This document shows positions 26,546 to 37,068 of a DNA stretch of 64,000 bases, piece after piece. A program made the translations under genes and the position numbers. The stretch's first letter is position 1, and each line of letters opens with the position of its first letter. The notes under the pieces were generated by a model. The model was not told the origin of the DNA. It was given only the letters and a program-made list of their open reading frames with translations, and did no database searches. This stretch comes from CBDBZX01 sp965213645 (GTDB taxonomy: Bacteria > Deinococcota > Deinococci > Deinococcales > Trueperaceae): assembly GCA_965213645.1 (NCBI GenBank), contig CBDBZX010000002.1, positions 186,001 to 250,000 on the forward strand. The letters are read 5' to 3'.

Positions 26546-26755
26546 TCAAGGATATGAAATCCGCGTCTTACCCGCGCGGTGCTCCGCTAAGGCTTCCTCA
26601 GCTAATTCAGAGAGCAAATCTTGTGATTCAGCAAAAAGTGTTTGCCAGCGTTCTTCCGAGGCAAGCTCAGTCAAGAGAAGTTCAGCGAGTGCATCTTGCT
26701 CGCGCTCCGGTAGCTGTGCGGCTTTGGAGAAGGGTTGCTCGAGAAGGGTTGTCAT
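26546..26755 (-). CDS. Antitoxin-like small acidic protein (69 aa)
   Basis: The sequence starts MTTLLEQPFSKAAQLPERE and continues with ALAELLLTELASEERW then LAEEALAEHRAGKTR. It matches the widespread short helical family annotated as addiction-module antitoxins, which are normally followed by a RelE/ParE-type toxin. Here the following genes are two unrelated unknowns and no RelE-fold gene is visible. The frame is intact and has a sensible start. It may neutralise one of its neighbours, or it may be an orphan. Confidence 0.7.
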   Translation of the reverse strand: MTTLLEQPFSKAAQLPEREQDALAELLLTELASEERWQTLFAESQDLLSELAEEALAEHRAGKTRISYP

Positions 26756-26831
26756 AAGGTTAGATTTTACAGTAGGTCTGAGATGGTGTACTTTCCGATG
26801 GTTATGGCTTAGTGTCTCTTAAAGAACTTTA

Positions 26832-27515
26832 TTATGCATCGCCACCTTGAGTTGCCTTGTTAGCACGCTTCCGATAGTCGTCAATCTGATGAGGTAAGGA
26901 ATACAAATATTCAAGTAAAAAGTCTAAGAATTTAACGATGTCTTGAGCATCTTGCGGATTGGTTGGAGCTTGTAGAGGATGAGGGTGTGCAGAATCGTTC
27001 CCCAGTTCTCGCACATTATTTGCCCAATCTTTCATGATAGGCGGAAGAATTCCTTTAGATGCTAAGTCATCAATTTCTTGCTTCAAGCTCTTGCCTGATG
27101 CTTGTTTCTCCCTCAAGGTAACTTGTAAAGAGCTTCGAGCCATTAAAGCTGCTGCATCCCAGTTTTCGTCGCGGATGTTTCGCTTTGCTTGAAGCCAATA
27201 GCGTCCAACCGCCTCGGGCCAGTGTTCAGGATACTTTTCAAATTTCTTTGCTTGAGGAAGAACTCTGAAGTCATGAAGTCCATCGCCAAATGAAAGCTCG
27301 CTTGTAGACCATAGAACCATAACGTAGCCTCTACAGTTGCCGCACGCGAGGGTATCAAAGTTTAGCCTTTTACTTGAGTTCGGTTTCTTCTTTTGCGCTC
27401 GATATTCGAACCTAAAATTGCCTTGTTCCATGCAAAAGGGGCAGGTAATCCTATAAAGGGCAAGCTCCTCGCCATCATATCCGCTACCTTCTCCAAGTTG
27501 CCATAAGCTGTCCAC
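26832..27515 (-). CDS. DUF4145-like protein with zinc ribbon
   Basis: The 227-aa protein starts with a zinc-ribbon-like region: CPFC at residues 25-28 and CGNC at 58-61. The second half matches the DUF4145 pattern, including YWLQAKRNIRDENWDAAALM, LREKQASGKSLKQEIDDL, and WANNVRELGNDSAHPH. DUF4145 is a HEPN-like all-helical domain often seen near restriction and defence genes. No catalytic R-x4-6-H motif stands out, so nuclease activity is doubtful. It starts with GTG at 27515. It ends 77 bases before the antitoxin-like operon on the same strand. Confidence 0.75.
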   Translation of the reverse strand: MDSLWQLGEGSGYDGEELALYRITCPFCMEQGNFRFEYRAQKKKPNSSKRLNFDTLACGNCRGYVMVLWSTSELSFGDGLHDFRVLPQAKKFEKYPEHWPEAVGRYWLQAKRNIRDENWDAAALMARSSLQVTLREKQASGKSLKQEIDDLASKGILPPIMKDWANNVRELGNDSAHPHPLQAPTNPQDAQDIVKFLDFLLEYLYSLPHQIDDYRKRANKATQGGDA

Positions 27516-27569
27516 AGCTCAAACCTCCTCGATTATTATTGAAAACAATAAGATTGCTTATGGTAAAGC

Positions 27570-28856
<1,287 letters not shown>

Positions 28857-28872
28857 GACAAACTCCAAAAAT

Positions 28873-28899
28873 AAAAAATCCCCGAGGTTAGCCTCGGGG
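28873..28899 (-). terminator. Intrinsic terminator / attenuator before aspS2
   Basis: Perfect arms CCCCGAGG and CCTCGGGG with a 4-base loop are followed, in the leftward direction, by A and six T. It lies 20 bases upstream of the aspS2 start on the same strand. It may be the end of the MFS transcript or an attenuator for aspS2. Confidence 0.8.
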
Positions 28900-28949
28900 T
28901 GTGAAAGCATCGTTGTGACGCCTACGCCCCGAGCTTCCTATCATTATTA

Positions 28950-29076
28950 GCAGGTATCAAAGTCTGGACGGTAAAACCTCGGCGCTCCGCTGAACTCACT
29001 GACGTTCGGAGCTGGTCACAAACGCCACTAGTAAATGAAGCGTTGTGGGTAATGCACATTAGAGGATGATATCTGC
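28950..29076. repeat. Stem-forming dispersed repeat, copy B (with internal insertion)
   Basis: The left arm starts GCAGGTATC (28950) and the right arm is GATGATATCTGC (29065-29076). About 50 extra bases separate the left arm from the conserved CTGGTCACAAACGC block (29012-29025), so the copy is longer than A and C. Confidence 0.65.
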
Positions 29077-29223
29077 GGTAGCTCATCTTGGTGGCAAAGG
29101 CGCAGCGGTTCATTGCGGGTATCGTAACAAGGCGTCAAGGGGATGTCAACGTAAATTCTCGAGCGACCTCTCAACATTGTCTGGACCAAAGAAAGATGAC
29201 TGTATTCAAAGAGGTTTGGCACG

Positions 29224-30411
29224 CTACTCTTTGCAAAATACAAGCGCCGTCGCAATACCGATTACGAGCATTGTGCAGGTGAGCGCTAAGACGCCGTACC
29301 ATCCGTAGGTCGCCCAGAGTAGTCCCGGCAAAAACGCACCTAAACTGCCGCCGATGTAGTACGTGAAGAGGTAGAGCGAATTCGCGCCGCCCCGGTCGTG
29401 GTCGGCTTGCGTAGCGACGAACGAGGTGGTGGTGCTCTGCGTAGCGAAGTTGCCGAAGCAGAGGACGAGCAGCGCGGCGATTAAAAGCACCGTGCTAGGC
29501 GTAAGCGTTCCCAGGTTCGCCGCAAGCGCCACCATCATCCCCAGCGCCATGACGACGCGGCTGCTGAGACGCTCCGTGAGCAGACCCGAAAGGGGTGAGG
29601 AGAGCATTCCCGTCGCGTAGACGAGGTAGATAAGCCCCGTCGCAGAGGGTGAAAAGTTAAAGGGTGGCGCTTCTAAGTAAAAAGGCAAGTAGGTAAAAAT
29701 CGCGATAAAGGCAAAAAAGAGACAGAAACCCACGCCCAACCCGCCGACGATGCGGCGGTTCGAGAGGTGGGACAGGAGCCCCTTAAAGGCTTGCGTGAAT
29801 TTGGGCGCGGCGTGAAAGTGCGTGGAGGGCTGGAGCCGCAGCAGTAACAAGCCGACGAGCAGCGCCACCCCTGCGCTTAGGGCGAACGCCCAACGCCACC
29901 CGAAAAGGTCGGTCACGAAGCCGCTCAGCACGCGGCTGATGAGCCCGCCAAAGACCGTCGCACCGATGTAACCGCCGATCAGCGCCGACGAGCGCCCACG
30001 CTCAAACTCCTCGGTGAGATACGTGACCGTCACCGCCGTGATGCCGGGGACGAGGCAGCCTTGCAAAAAGCGCCAGATGAGGAGCGTCGTGAGGTTCGGC
30101 GCGAAGGCGCAGAGGATGGAGGGGACGCTCAGGAGGAGCGTGCAGCCCACCAACATCGGCTTGCGCCCGATGCGGTCCGAGAGCGGCCCCATAACGAGCG
30201 ACGCGCCCGCAATGCCAAAGATCAGCAAGCTCACGCTCAAACTTACGGCGCTGGGGCTGACCGAGAGGTCGCGAGCCATCACGGGCAACACCGCTTGCGG
30301 CGTGTACATGGCGATAAAGGCGGCGACCACGGCGGCGTAGAGAAGGAGGGTATCGGTCCAACTCGAGGACTGTTCAAAAGGTGAAGCCGAAGGTGCAGTC
30401 TGCTGAGACAT
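29224..30411 (-). CDS. MFS transporter, drug-efflux-like
   Basis: This is a 12-helix major-facilitator protein. The loop 2-3 motif reads GPLSDRIGRKPML, the classic MFS motif A, and IWRFLQGCLVPGITAVTVTYL lies in helix 4. The set resembles the YnfM/YgaY group of proton-driven exporters. The start is placed at 30411 (MSQQTAPSASPFE) because the upstream extension is poorly conserved and lacks hydrophobic character; an earlier start at 30492 is possible. The substrate is unknown. The 3' end runs towards the aspS2 leader. Confidence 0.85.
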   Translation of the reverse strand: MSQQTAPSASPFEQSSSWTDTLLLYAAVVAAFIAMYTPQAVLPVMARDLSVSPSAVSLSVSLLIFGIAGASLVMGPLSDRIGRKPMLVGCTLLLSVPSILCAFAPNLTTLLIWRFLQGCLVPGITAVTVTYLTEEFERGRSSALIGGYIGATVFGGLISRVLSGFVTDLFGWRWAFALSAGVALLVGLLLLRLQPSTHFHAAPKFTQAFKGLLSHLSNRRIVGGLGVGFCLFFAFIAIFTYLPFYLEAPPFNFSPSATGLIYLVYATGMLSSPLSGLLTERLSSRVVMALGMMVALAANLGTLTPSTVLLIAALLVLCFGNFATQSTTTSFVATQADHDRGGANSLYLFTYYIGGSLGAFLPGLLWATYGWYGVLALTCTMLVIGIATALVFCKE

Positions 30412-30464
30412 AGGCGAATATAAATATAACAGCAATCCAGTCAAGCTGGTTACGCAGTCTCCCG

Positions 30465-30562
30465 TAGGGAACGAACGGTGAGTCAAAAGCAATCCCCTTT
30501 CGGAGACGAACGGTGAGCAATGAGTTTTTGTCTTCCACTCATTGCTCGTTGCTCATTGCTCC
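30465..30562. repeat. Inverted repeat downstream of ABC permease
   Basis: Arms GAGCAATGAGT (30515-30525) and ACTCATTGCTC (30537-30547) form a perfect 11-bp stem, and the GCTCATTGCTC unit recurs within the same 50 bases. GAACGGTGAGT/GAACGGTGAGC is also duplicated nearby. No clear T tract follows, so this is a repeat or weak transcript end. Confidence 0.5.
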
Positions 30563-31510
30563 CTACGCCACGTCCTGCCGCGTAAAACTCCATACCAAAA
30601 TCGCTCCAAAGATGAGCCCATAAACCGCCATCACAACCGCCGAGCGCGTGAGGTCAACGCTCAAAAAGTTGCCTAGCGGCCCGCCGATACCGCCCAGCGC
30701 CTCTTGCCCGAAGACCTCGGCGAATTGACCCAGGGGCGTTAAGGAGGGCGCGTAGAGGTTCGTCGTGAAGAAGTAGCGCGGCAAATCCCGGATCGTATTC
30801 TGAATCTGCAACGCCTCTAACGCCGCGTTGAAGCGGTTGATCCGGTCAAAACCGACCACGACGCTGTAAAAGCTGTACGCGCCCTCGATAAGCGCGGGCA
30901 GGAAAAAGATACTGACGATGCCGAGCGGAAGGTTGCGCAAGAGCCAGATCATCAGAAAGGCGAAGAGCATCGCCGTGAGCCCAAAGACCCACTGTAAGCC
31001 GTAGAGCCCTGCGAGCCCCAGCCAATCCGAGCCGAACGAGGTCGGCAAAAAGAGCATCCCGACGCTGCCGAATAATAGCCCGCTGAGGTAGCTACCCAGC
31101 AAGAGCACGCCAAAGACGATCATCGCCGCGACGAGCTTGCCTGTGAGCACGGTCAAGCGGTCCGGCTGCGCGGTCAGGACCGTTTTCCACATGTTTTGCG
31201 AGCGCTCCTCCCCGATGAAAAGCGCGGCTAACAGGGCAATGACGATGATGAGCAAGCTCGGCGAGAGAAGCCCTAGCAGCAAGAGGTTGTTGCGCGTAAT
31301 CGCCACGGGTGAGGCGACGAGCTGCACGATTTCTTGGACGCTCACCGCTTCGTCCGCGAACGAGCCCGCGACCCTAGACTGCAAAATCCAACCGATTAAG
31401 AGAAGTAAGACGGGCACCACGAGCCACATCAGCCCCGCCATGAGGTAAGTGCGGCGCTTGCGCACCGCTTTGAACACTTCGGCGCGGATAACGTTGGTTA
31501 GGCCGTTCAC
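30563..31510 (-). CDS. ABC-2 type transporter permease
   Basis: This is a 315-aa membrane protein with about six helices. It has an N-terminal cytoplasmic start (NVIRAEVFKAVRKRRTYLM) typical of ABC-2 permeases and a large external loop between helices 1 and 2. It overlaps the upstream ATPase by 4 bases (31507-31510), so both are produced together. The complex could export a lipid, antibiotic or peptide. The substrate is not indicated. Confidence 0.88.
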   Translation of the reverse strand: MNGLTNVIRAEVFKAVRKRRTYLMAGLMWLVVPVLLLLIGWILQSRVAGSFADEAVSVQEIVQLVASPVAITRNNLLLLGLLSPSLLIIVIALLAALFIGEERSQNMWKTVLTAQPDRLTVLTGKLVAAMIVFGVLLLGSYLSGLLFGSVGMLFLPTSFGSDWLGLAGLYGLQWVFGLTAMLFAFLMIWLLRNLPLGIVSIFFLPALIEGAYSFYSVVVGFDRINRFNAALEALQIQNTIRDLPRYFFTTNLYAPSLTPLGQFAEVFGQEALGGIGGPLGNFLSVDLTRSAVVMAVYGLIFGAILVWSFTRQDVA

Positions 31511-32418
31511 TGCGGTCTCCCGTCCTCTTTGAGCAGTCTGAGATAAGCGTCTTCCAAACTGTCTACCTCGCGCCGCGCCTCTAACACGTCCACCCCTTCG
31601 GCGGCTAAACGCGAGAGGAGTTTGGGGGCGTCTTCTAGGGGGACGATGGTTTCTAACTTCTCCCCCTCGAGGTCTTGCACCGGATAATTGAACTTTTTTA
31701 ACGCTGACTTCAAGACCTCTTTATCCGTCGCGGTAAGTTCGTAGCTCACCTGCGGCTCGTCCAACCTCTTAGTGAGACGCTGCAAGGGTCCGTCGAACAA
31801 GAGCTTACCTCGCTCCACCACCAACACGCGCTCCACGAGCTTTTCGATTTCGGCTAGGATGTGGCTCGAGATGAGAATCGTCACTCCCTCTTGCGCCGTA
31901 GAGCGCAGATTCTCACGGATTTCTGCAATGCCCACCGGGTCGAGACCGTTGGTCGGCTCGTCCAAAAGCATGACTTTGGGTTTCCATAAGAGCGCTCTGG
32001 CAAGGCCCAAACGCTGCCGCATCCCTTGTGAGTACGCGGAGAGCTTTTTGTCCGCTGCGTTCTCCATACGCACGAACTTCAAGACCTCGTCGATGCGACT
32101 GTCCGGTACGCCGCCGTGCAGAAGCGCGGCGTGTCTGAGGTTGGCTCTGCCCGTCAAGTACGGGTAGAAGCTCGGCTCCTCGATCATCGTGCCGACATCC
32201 ATGAGGCTCGGTCCTGGGGCGCGTTGGTTCAAAATTTTCGAACTGCCGCTCGTCGGGCGAATCAGCCCCGCGAGCATCCGCAACGTCGTCGTCTTGCCCG
32301 CGCCGTTCGGCCCCAAAAAGCCGACAATCTCGCCTTCTTTAATGTCGAAACTCATGCTGTCTACAGCCGCCTTGCGTCCGTAGCGTTTGGTCAGGTTCGT
32401 CGCTGAAATTGCGCTCAT
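31507..32418 (-). CDS. ABC transporter ATP-binding protein
   Basis: This is a 303-aa nucleotide-binding subunit. Walker A GPNGAGKT is at residues 36-43, the signature YSQGMRQRL, Walker B VMLLDEPTNGLDP, and the switch His in LISSHIL. A 90-residue C-terminal extension of the NatA/BcrA type follows, often seen in drug or bacteriocin exporters. It is coupled to the permease at 30563 by a 4-base overlap. Confidence 0.94.
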   Translation of the reverse strand: MSAISATNLTKRYGRKAAVDSMSFDIKEGEIVGFLGPNGAGKTTTLRMLAGLIRPTSGSSKILNQRAPGPSLMDVGTMIEEPSFYPYLTGRANLRHAALLHGGVPDSRIDEVLKFVRMENAADKKLSAYSQGMRQRLGLARALLWKPKVMLLDEPTNGLDPVGIAEIRENLRSTAQEGVTILISSHILAEIEKLVERVLVVERGKLLFDGPLQRLTKRLDEPQVSYELTATDKEVLKSALKKFNYPVQDLEGEKLETIVPLEDAPKLLSRLAAEGVDVLEARREVDSLEDAYLRLLKEDGRPQ

Positions 32419-32634
32419 CGGTGCTCCTAATATTCAAAATTGCCCTTGCTCAGCTTACACTCTGCACGCCGCTGCTTGTTGAGTCTTCGCACTAAATATC
32501 GTGTGTGACGTTAAGAGCGTACCTCTTTGGTAACTTAGCAAAACCTTTCATCTGCGCTTTAGGTTCCTATAATGTAAAGACCTCTTCGTGACGAACGTGG
32601 GTCATTTCACGTTTCTGCGCGTTAGGCTTGGGTA

Positions 32635-33696
32635 ATGACACTACTCGAGTGGCTCATCATCCTCCTCGTCTACCTCGCCGCTTACGGTCTCTGGTCCGTT
32701 TTCGAAACCTACCGCGAGCGTGCACCTTACAGGTCGAGAAAGTCGCGGCGCGTCACCAAATTTGTCGTGCTCACCCTCGTCCTTGTGGGGCTCGGCGCAG
32801 CTTATAACAGCGCCGCCGTAAAGAGTTTCTTTCAACCTAAGCCCACTTCAGAATCCGCGCCGAACTCCATAGAAGAACCCGCTAAAGATGAAAGTGGGGC
32901 TAAGGGATTAGGGGTACAACTACCGAAATCGTCAGAAGTAGGGATGGAGGTGGAGAGAGACCTTTCTATCGCCACCTTGTCGAGCCGAGAGGTTGAAGTT
33001 AGAGAGGTGGGATTCTCGAGCCCACCCCCCATCACATCGGTTCCGCCTCAAACCGCACCAACGCCAGTTGCATCCAATCAACCTAAACCCGTCGCTACAA
33101 CGCCTCCAGCACCCAAGCCCTTCAAAGTCACCTTTCAGAGCGACCCCCCTGGCGCAGCGCTCTACATCAATAGCGAGCGCGTCGGTGTAACGCCTATCGA
33201 ACTCTCTTTGACCGAAGATGAGCCTGTGCTCTACACGCTCCGCGCCGAAGCGGGCGTGCCGAACTACCCGCTCTATCACCCCTATTCGAACACGCTTGAG
33301 CTGACTAGGGACACCTCCTTGAGCGTCTGGTTGGAGCGCTTAAACGGCGAAGAGGTCGCCGCGTTGCAACGTCGGAATGCAAACCGAGAGGTTGCGCCAG
33401 TGCACCTCGAGCACGTCAGCGCCAACACCACGCGCTACAAAATCGCCACCGATTGCAGCGAAGGCTTAGACCTCACCTACACGGACAAGGCCCAGCGCGT
33501 GGTGCAGGAGAGAGGTCGTAAGGATGGCTGGGCGTACGGCTTCATCCCCAAGCCCGGACAGTTTCTTTACCTCTATGCCAGAAACAACTGCGCCTCGGGC
33601 TCCTTAACTGTGCAGCTTGTCCAAGATGGTGAAGTGCTCGAGGAAAACACCGCTATGGGCAGAGACGCTATCGCGACGATTAGCACGTATTGGTAG
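32635..33696 (+). CDS. PEGA-domain membrane protein
   Basis: Two hydrophobic helices lie near the N-terminus (about 3-20 and 43-60), followed by a proline/threonine-rich linker to residue 160. A PEGA domain comes next: VTFQSDPPGAALYINSERVG and TPIELSL. The C-terminal 120 residues are beta-rich with two Cys (CSEGLDL and NNCASGS) that could form a disulfide. The protein is probably anchored in the membrane, with its PEGA part outside binding a surface polymer. It is not in an operon. The function is unknown. Confidence 0.72.
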   Translation: MTLLEWLIILLVYLAAYGLWSVFETYRERAPYRSRKSRRVTKFVVLTLVLVGLGAAYNSAAVKSFFQPKPTSESAPNSIEEPAKDESGAKGLGVQLPKSSEVGMEVERDLSIATLSSREVEVREVGFSSPPPITSVPPQTAPTPVASNQPKPVATTPPAPKPFKVTFQSDPPGAALYINSERVGVTPIELSLTEDEPVLYTLRAEAGVPNYPLYHPYSNTLELTRDTSLSVWLERLNGEEVAALQRRNANREVAPVHLEHVSANTTRYKIATDCSEGLDLTYTDKAQRVVQERGRKDGWAYGFIPKPGQFLYLYARNNCASGSLTVQLVQDGEVLEENTAMGRDAIATISTYW

Positions 33697-34121
33697 ACTG
33701 TGCATTTCGACCTCTCGAGTTTATTGAGCATAGCGTTAAGTAAGAAAGCCATGTCATTCTGAGCGAACGCGAAAAATCTCTGCGTTCGCCTCTTCTACTG
33801 CGAGGGAGTGCAAGTTACGAAGTTTTGGCTATTGCCAAACGAGACCCTTCGACAAGCTCAGGGTGACACACCGCTGCTTTGTCATTCTGAATCAGGTTAG
33901 AGCAAAGCTCAAAGGCTTTCAGCCTTCACCTGTGGAGCGCAGCCCCCTTTCGGGGACCTACGGCGACGGAGTCGAAGAATCTCTGCATTCGCCTTCTCCT
34001 CTGACAGAGAATGGAAGTTACGTAGTTTTAGCGTAGCTAATTACGTAGTTTTGGCATAGCTAAACGAGACCCTTCGACAACCGGGCTACACCCAACTTCG
34101 TAAACAGAGTAACAATAGACC
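33697..34121. repeat. Repeat-rich intergenic region (two imperfect units)
   Basis: The 425-base gap has no gene. Two imperfect units of about 115 bases, near 33752-33870 and 33970-34086, share GTCATTCTGA-type starts, GAATCTCTGC, AAGTTACG-AGTTTT, and GAGACCCTTCGACAA. A related unit lies in the opposite orientation at about 47258-47390, where CATTCTGAGC, GGAGTCGAAGAATCTCTG and a GAGACCC-TCGAC segment occur in the same order. This is a dispersed repeat family. Confidence 0.65.
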
Positions 34122-36883
34122 TCACCCCGTATTACGCATCCCCGCTGAAACACCCAAAAGACTGACGCGCACGGAGTAGTCCAGCGGACCTCTTTCGGGC
34201 GCGTCTTCATCTAAAACGCGCAGCCGCTTTAAGAGTTCGACCTGCAAGTACGAAATTGGGTCAACATACGGGTTGCGTAGTTCGATGCCGCGCCGCAGGG
34301 TCGGGTCGTGCTCCAAGAGCGACGCGCCCGTTGCGCGGCTCACCGCGTCTACGGAGCGCTCGTACTCCTCTCGAATCATGGGCCAAAAGCGCTCTTTCAG
34401 GTCGTCTGAGATGAGCACCAAGTAGGATTCAAAAATACCCATATCCGCTTTGGCGAGGCTCATCTGCGCGAAGTCGATGACGGTTTTGAAAAAGGGCCAC
34501 GCCTCGTACATCTCGCTCAGCGAGTCGTTATCCAACTCGGCTAAACCCGTGCCCAAGCCGTACCAGCCTGGCAAGTTGGCGCGGCACTGCGTCCAGGAGA
34601 AGACCCAGGGAATTGCGCGGAGGCTCTCTAAGGAGCGCTCGCCTTTGCGCCTGGCGGGACGTGAGCCCACCTCTAAGCGGCTGATTTCCTCTATCGGCGT
34701 GACTTGGTGGTAGAAGTCCAAAAAGCCCGGCGCTTCTAAAAACGCGCGGTAGTGCGCTTTGGCGGCTCCTGCGGCGCGGCTCAGGGCGTCTCTATGGTGC
34801 GTGCTCACTTCCGGCAGCGTTTCAGGGCGAGCGTCCCGCGCCGACGAGAGGATAAAGGCGTGCGCGACCTGCTCCAAGTGGCGGTGGGCTAAGTCGGGGT
34901 TGGCGTAGCGGTCCGAGAGCGCTTCGCCCTGCTCGGTCATGCGCATCCGTCCGCCCAAGGAGCCCTGGCGGCTGCGCCAGAATCGCGCGTCCTGCTGGGC
35001 CACCGCCCCGCCCGATAGACGTGCCACGTCCGTGGAAGAGGCGCAAGGGCACGTTTGCCTTTCGGCAGGTCTCCGCGACGCGCTCTTGCGCCTCGTAGAG
35101 CGCCCAGTTTGCCGCTAAAAAGCCCGCGTCCTTGTTCGAGTCGGAGTAGCCGATCATCACCTCTTGCACGCCTCGGCGCTCTAGGTGCTTGCGGTAGACC
35201 TCTAGGCTGAAAAGTTGCTCTAAGATACCCGGCGCGTTCTCCAAATCCGTGACGGTTTCAAAGAGCGGCGTGATGTCTATTTCGCTCACGCCCGCTTGTT
35301 TTGCCAAGATGAGCGGCTCCAAGATGTCCGAGACGCCCGCTGTCATCGAGATGATGTAGCTGCTCGAGACCTCATCTCCGTACTTGCGCTGCATTTCCTT
35401 ATAGGTCGCTAAAAAGGTCAGCGCCCGCACGGTTTCATCCTCGAGGTCAGACCCAGGCGCGGCGAAGGGTCGGGGTGAGGCGAGTTCACGCCCTAAGAGG
35501 TCAACTTTCTCCTCCTCTTCCAGTTCGGCGTAGTCGTCGCAGATGCCCGCGTGCTTCAAGAGGTCAGCCACCGCCGCCTCGTGCAACTCGGAGTGCTCAC
35601 GCAGGTCCAGTGCTGCTAAGGTGAGCGCCGAAGACCGCCGCGCGGTAACGCGCCGGGCGCACGAACGCCTCCGCCGCCCGCTCGCCCTTGTCCGCGCGGA
35701 GCGTGTTTTCAACCAAGGTCAAGTCACCCAAGTACTCCTGTCCCGCCTCCGGCTTGTCCTTCAAAGCAGCTGAGAGCTTGCGGTGCGTTTCCGAGAGTTT
35801 GAGGCGGTAAGGTTCCCCTTCGAAGCGGGTGAGTTTGGGACGAATCTTCTCCAACCGCTTCTGCTCCTCCTTAAAGTCGTCGGTAAGCTCTACCCTGTCG
35901 CCCCACTGCGAAAGCCGCTGGATAAGCCCGTCCACGTCATCTAAGTAGCGCGTTAAGGCGACCTCGGACTGAAGCGCGTACGCCTCTCTCATCACCTCGG
36001 GTGTCACGAACGGGTTGCCGTCGCGGTCGCCGCCTATCCAAGAGCGGAACTTGATGACGGGGGGTAGGGGGGCCGCGTCCTCTACTTCGTAGTACGTCTC
36101 CAAGGCGTTTTCCATCTCGAGCATCAACCGGGGCACACTCTCCAATAAAGAACGCCGAAAGTAGTAGAGCGCCGACTTGACCTCATCGGTGACGGTCGGC
36201 TTTTGTGTAAAGAGTTCGCGCGTCCCCCACAAGGTCGCAATTTCAGCGATAATCTCCCTCTCCCGGATGCTGCGAGCTTGCGGGGAGAGGTCGCGCTCGC
36301 TGAGTTGGCGTAGCGCTGAGGTGACGCGCTCTAACTTGAGCCGCACGGTGTAGCGCTTGACCTCAGTGGGGTGCGCCGTAATCGTGGGTTGAATGTCGAG
36401 CGCTTCGATAAAGCGCCGCGCTTCGCTGTGTGACCAGCCTTGATCCTTGAGTGATTTAACCGCCGCCGCCACGGACTCCTTGCGGGGCGCGTCGTCCGTC
36501 GCCTCGCCCTCACGCAAACGGTTGATGCGGACGCGGTGAATCTCTTCGGCTAGGTTGATGAGTTGAAAGTAGATGGTAAAAGCCCGCAAGAGCTTCTCGG
36601 CTTCATCCAGACTCAGCTCAGCGAGCCGCGCTCTGAGTTGTTCTCGCAGATGCTCAGCCTCTGGATTCGATCTCAGCTCTTTGGTGAGCGTGCGCACCTC
36701 TTCAACAAGATTATAGAGCGGCTCACCTTCTAGTTCGCGCAGCACCTCGCCGAGCGAACGCCCTAAGAAATCCACATCCGAGCGCAGTTGGTCGAACGCG
36801 CGTTCGTACACGGACGCTGTGTCCTCACCGACATCTATATTGACATCTGCGTCCTTACGTTTCAGTTCAGCGACATCGCTCAT
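34122..36883 (-). CDS. ppc: Phosphoenolpyruvate carboxylase (two frame breaks)
   Basis: The enzyme carboxylates PEP to oxaloacetate, which replenishes the TCA cycle. The N-terminal frame (36883-35650) has the catalytic TAHPTEVKR and FRSWIGGDRDGNPFVTP. The middle frame has MIGYSDSNKDAGF and FHGRGTSIGRGGGP. The C-terminal frame ends with the invariant MRNTG (stop at 34122). Frame changes fall near 35640 and near 35010-35030. Joined, the protein is about 910 aa, normal for bacterial Ppc. Together with aceA and aceB it suggests growth on C2 compounds or organic acids. Such a conserved enzyme with two single-base breaks is most simply explained by sequence errors, though real inactivation is not excluded. 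Confidence 0.93.
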
Positions 36884-37068
36884 ACGTCACTCCTTATAAG
36901 TTGAGAACGGTGAATGGTTTAGAGCATTTTGCGCAAATTGGGGAAACGTTCAAGAGGTGAAGAGGAATAAACGTGCGACTTGTGAACGCTCGAGTAGCGC
37001 AACGTTAAGTATGACACGAACACCCCATAAAACAAAATCTGCAAAGCGAATATTGGAACAAATTGGGG
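36884..37068. other. Gap between ppc and ymdB
   Basis: A 185-base gap with no gene or strong structural signal. It should contain the ppc promoter; the AT-rich part lies near 36905-36950. Confidence 0.3.

Larger units (their letters stand above)
28857..29223 (-). promoter_or_regulatory. aspS2 leader with competing hairpins and repeat B
   Basis: Reading leftward this leader holds repeat B (29076-28950), then CTCGGGG (28933-28927), CCCCGAGG and CCTCGGGG (28899-28880), and a T6 tract. The first CTCGGGG can pair with the CCCCGAG that also forms the terminator, so two exclusive structures are possible. A minus-strand frame ending at 28922 places Asn-Asn-Asp codons (ATPNND-like tail, IPANNDRKLGA) just before the first segment. 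No convincing ribosome site for that frame is visible. Confidence 0.5.

Noticed and set aside
28922..29113. 63-aa minus ORF in the aspS2 leader as an ordinary gene
   Set aside because: No ribosome site and low-complexity composition; kept only as a possible leader peptide in the attenuator finding.
28857..29223. T-box riboswitch ahead of aspS2
   Set aside because: The conserved T-box sequence (TGGNACCGCG-type) and specifier-stem layout are absent.
30515..30547. Hairpin after the ABC permease as an intrinsic terminator
   Set aside because: There is no T tract after the stem in the direction of transcription; listed as a repeat instead.
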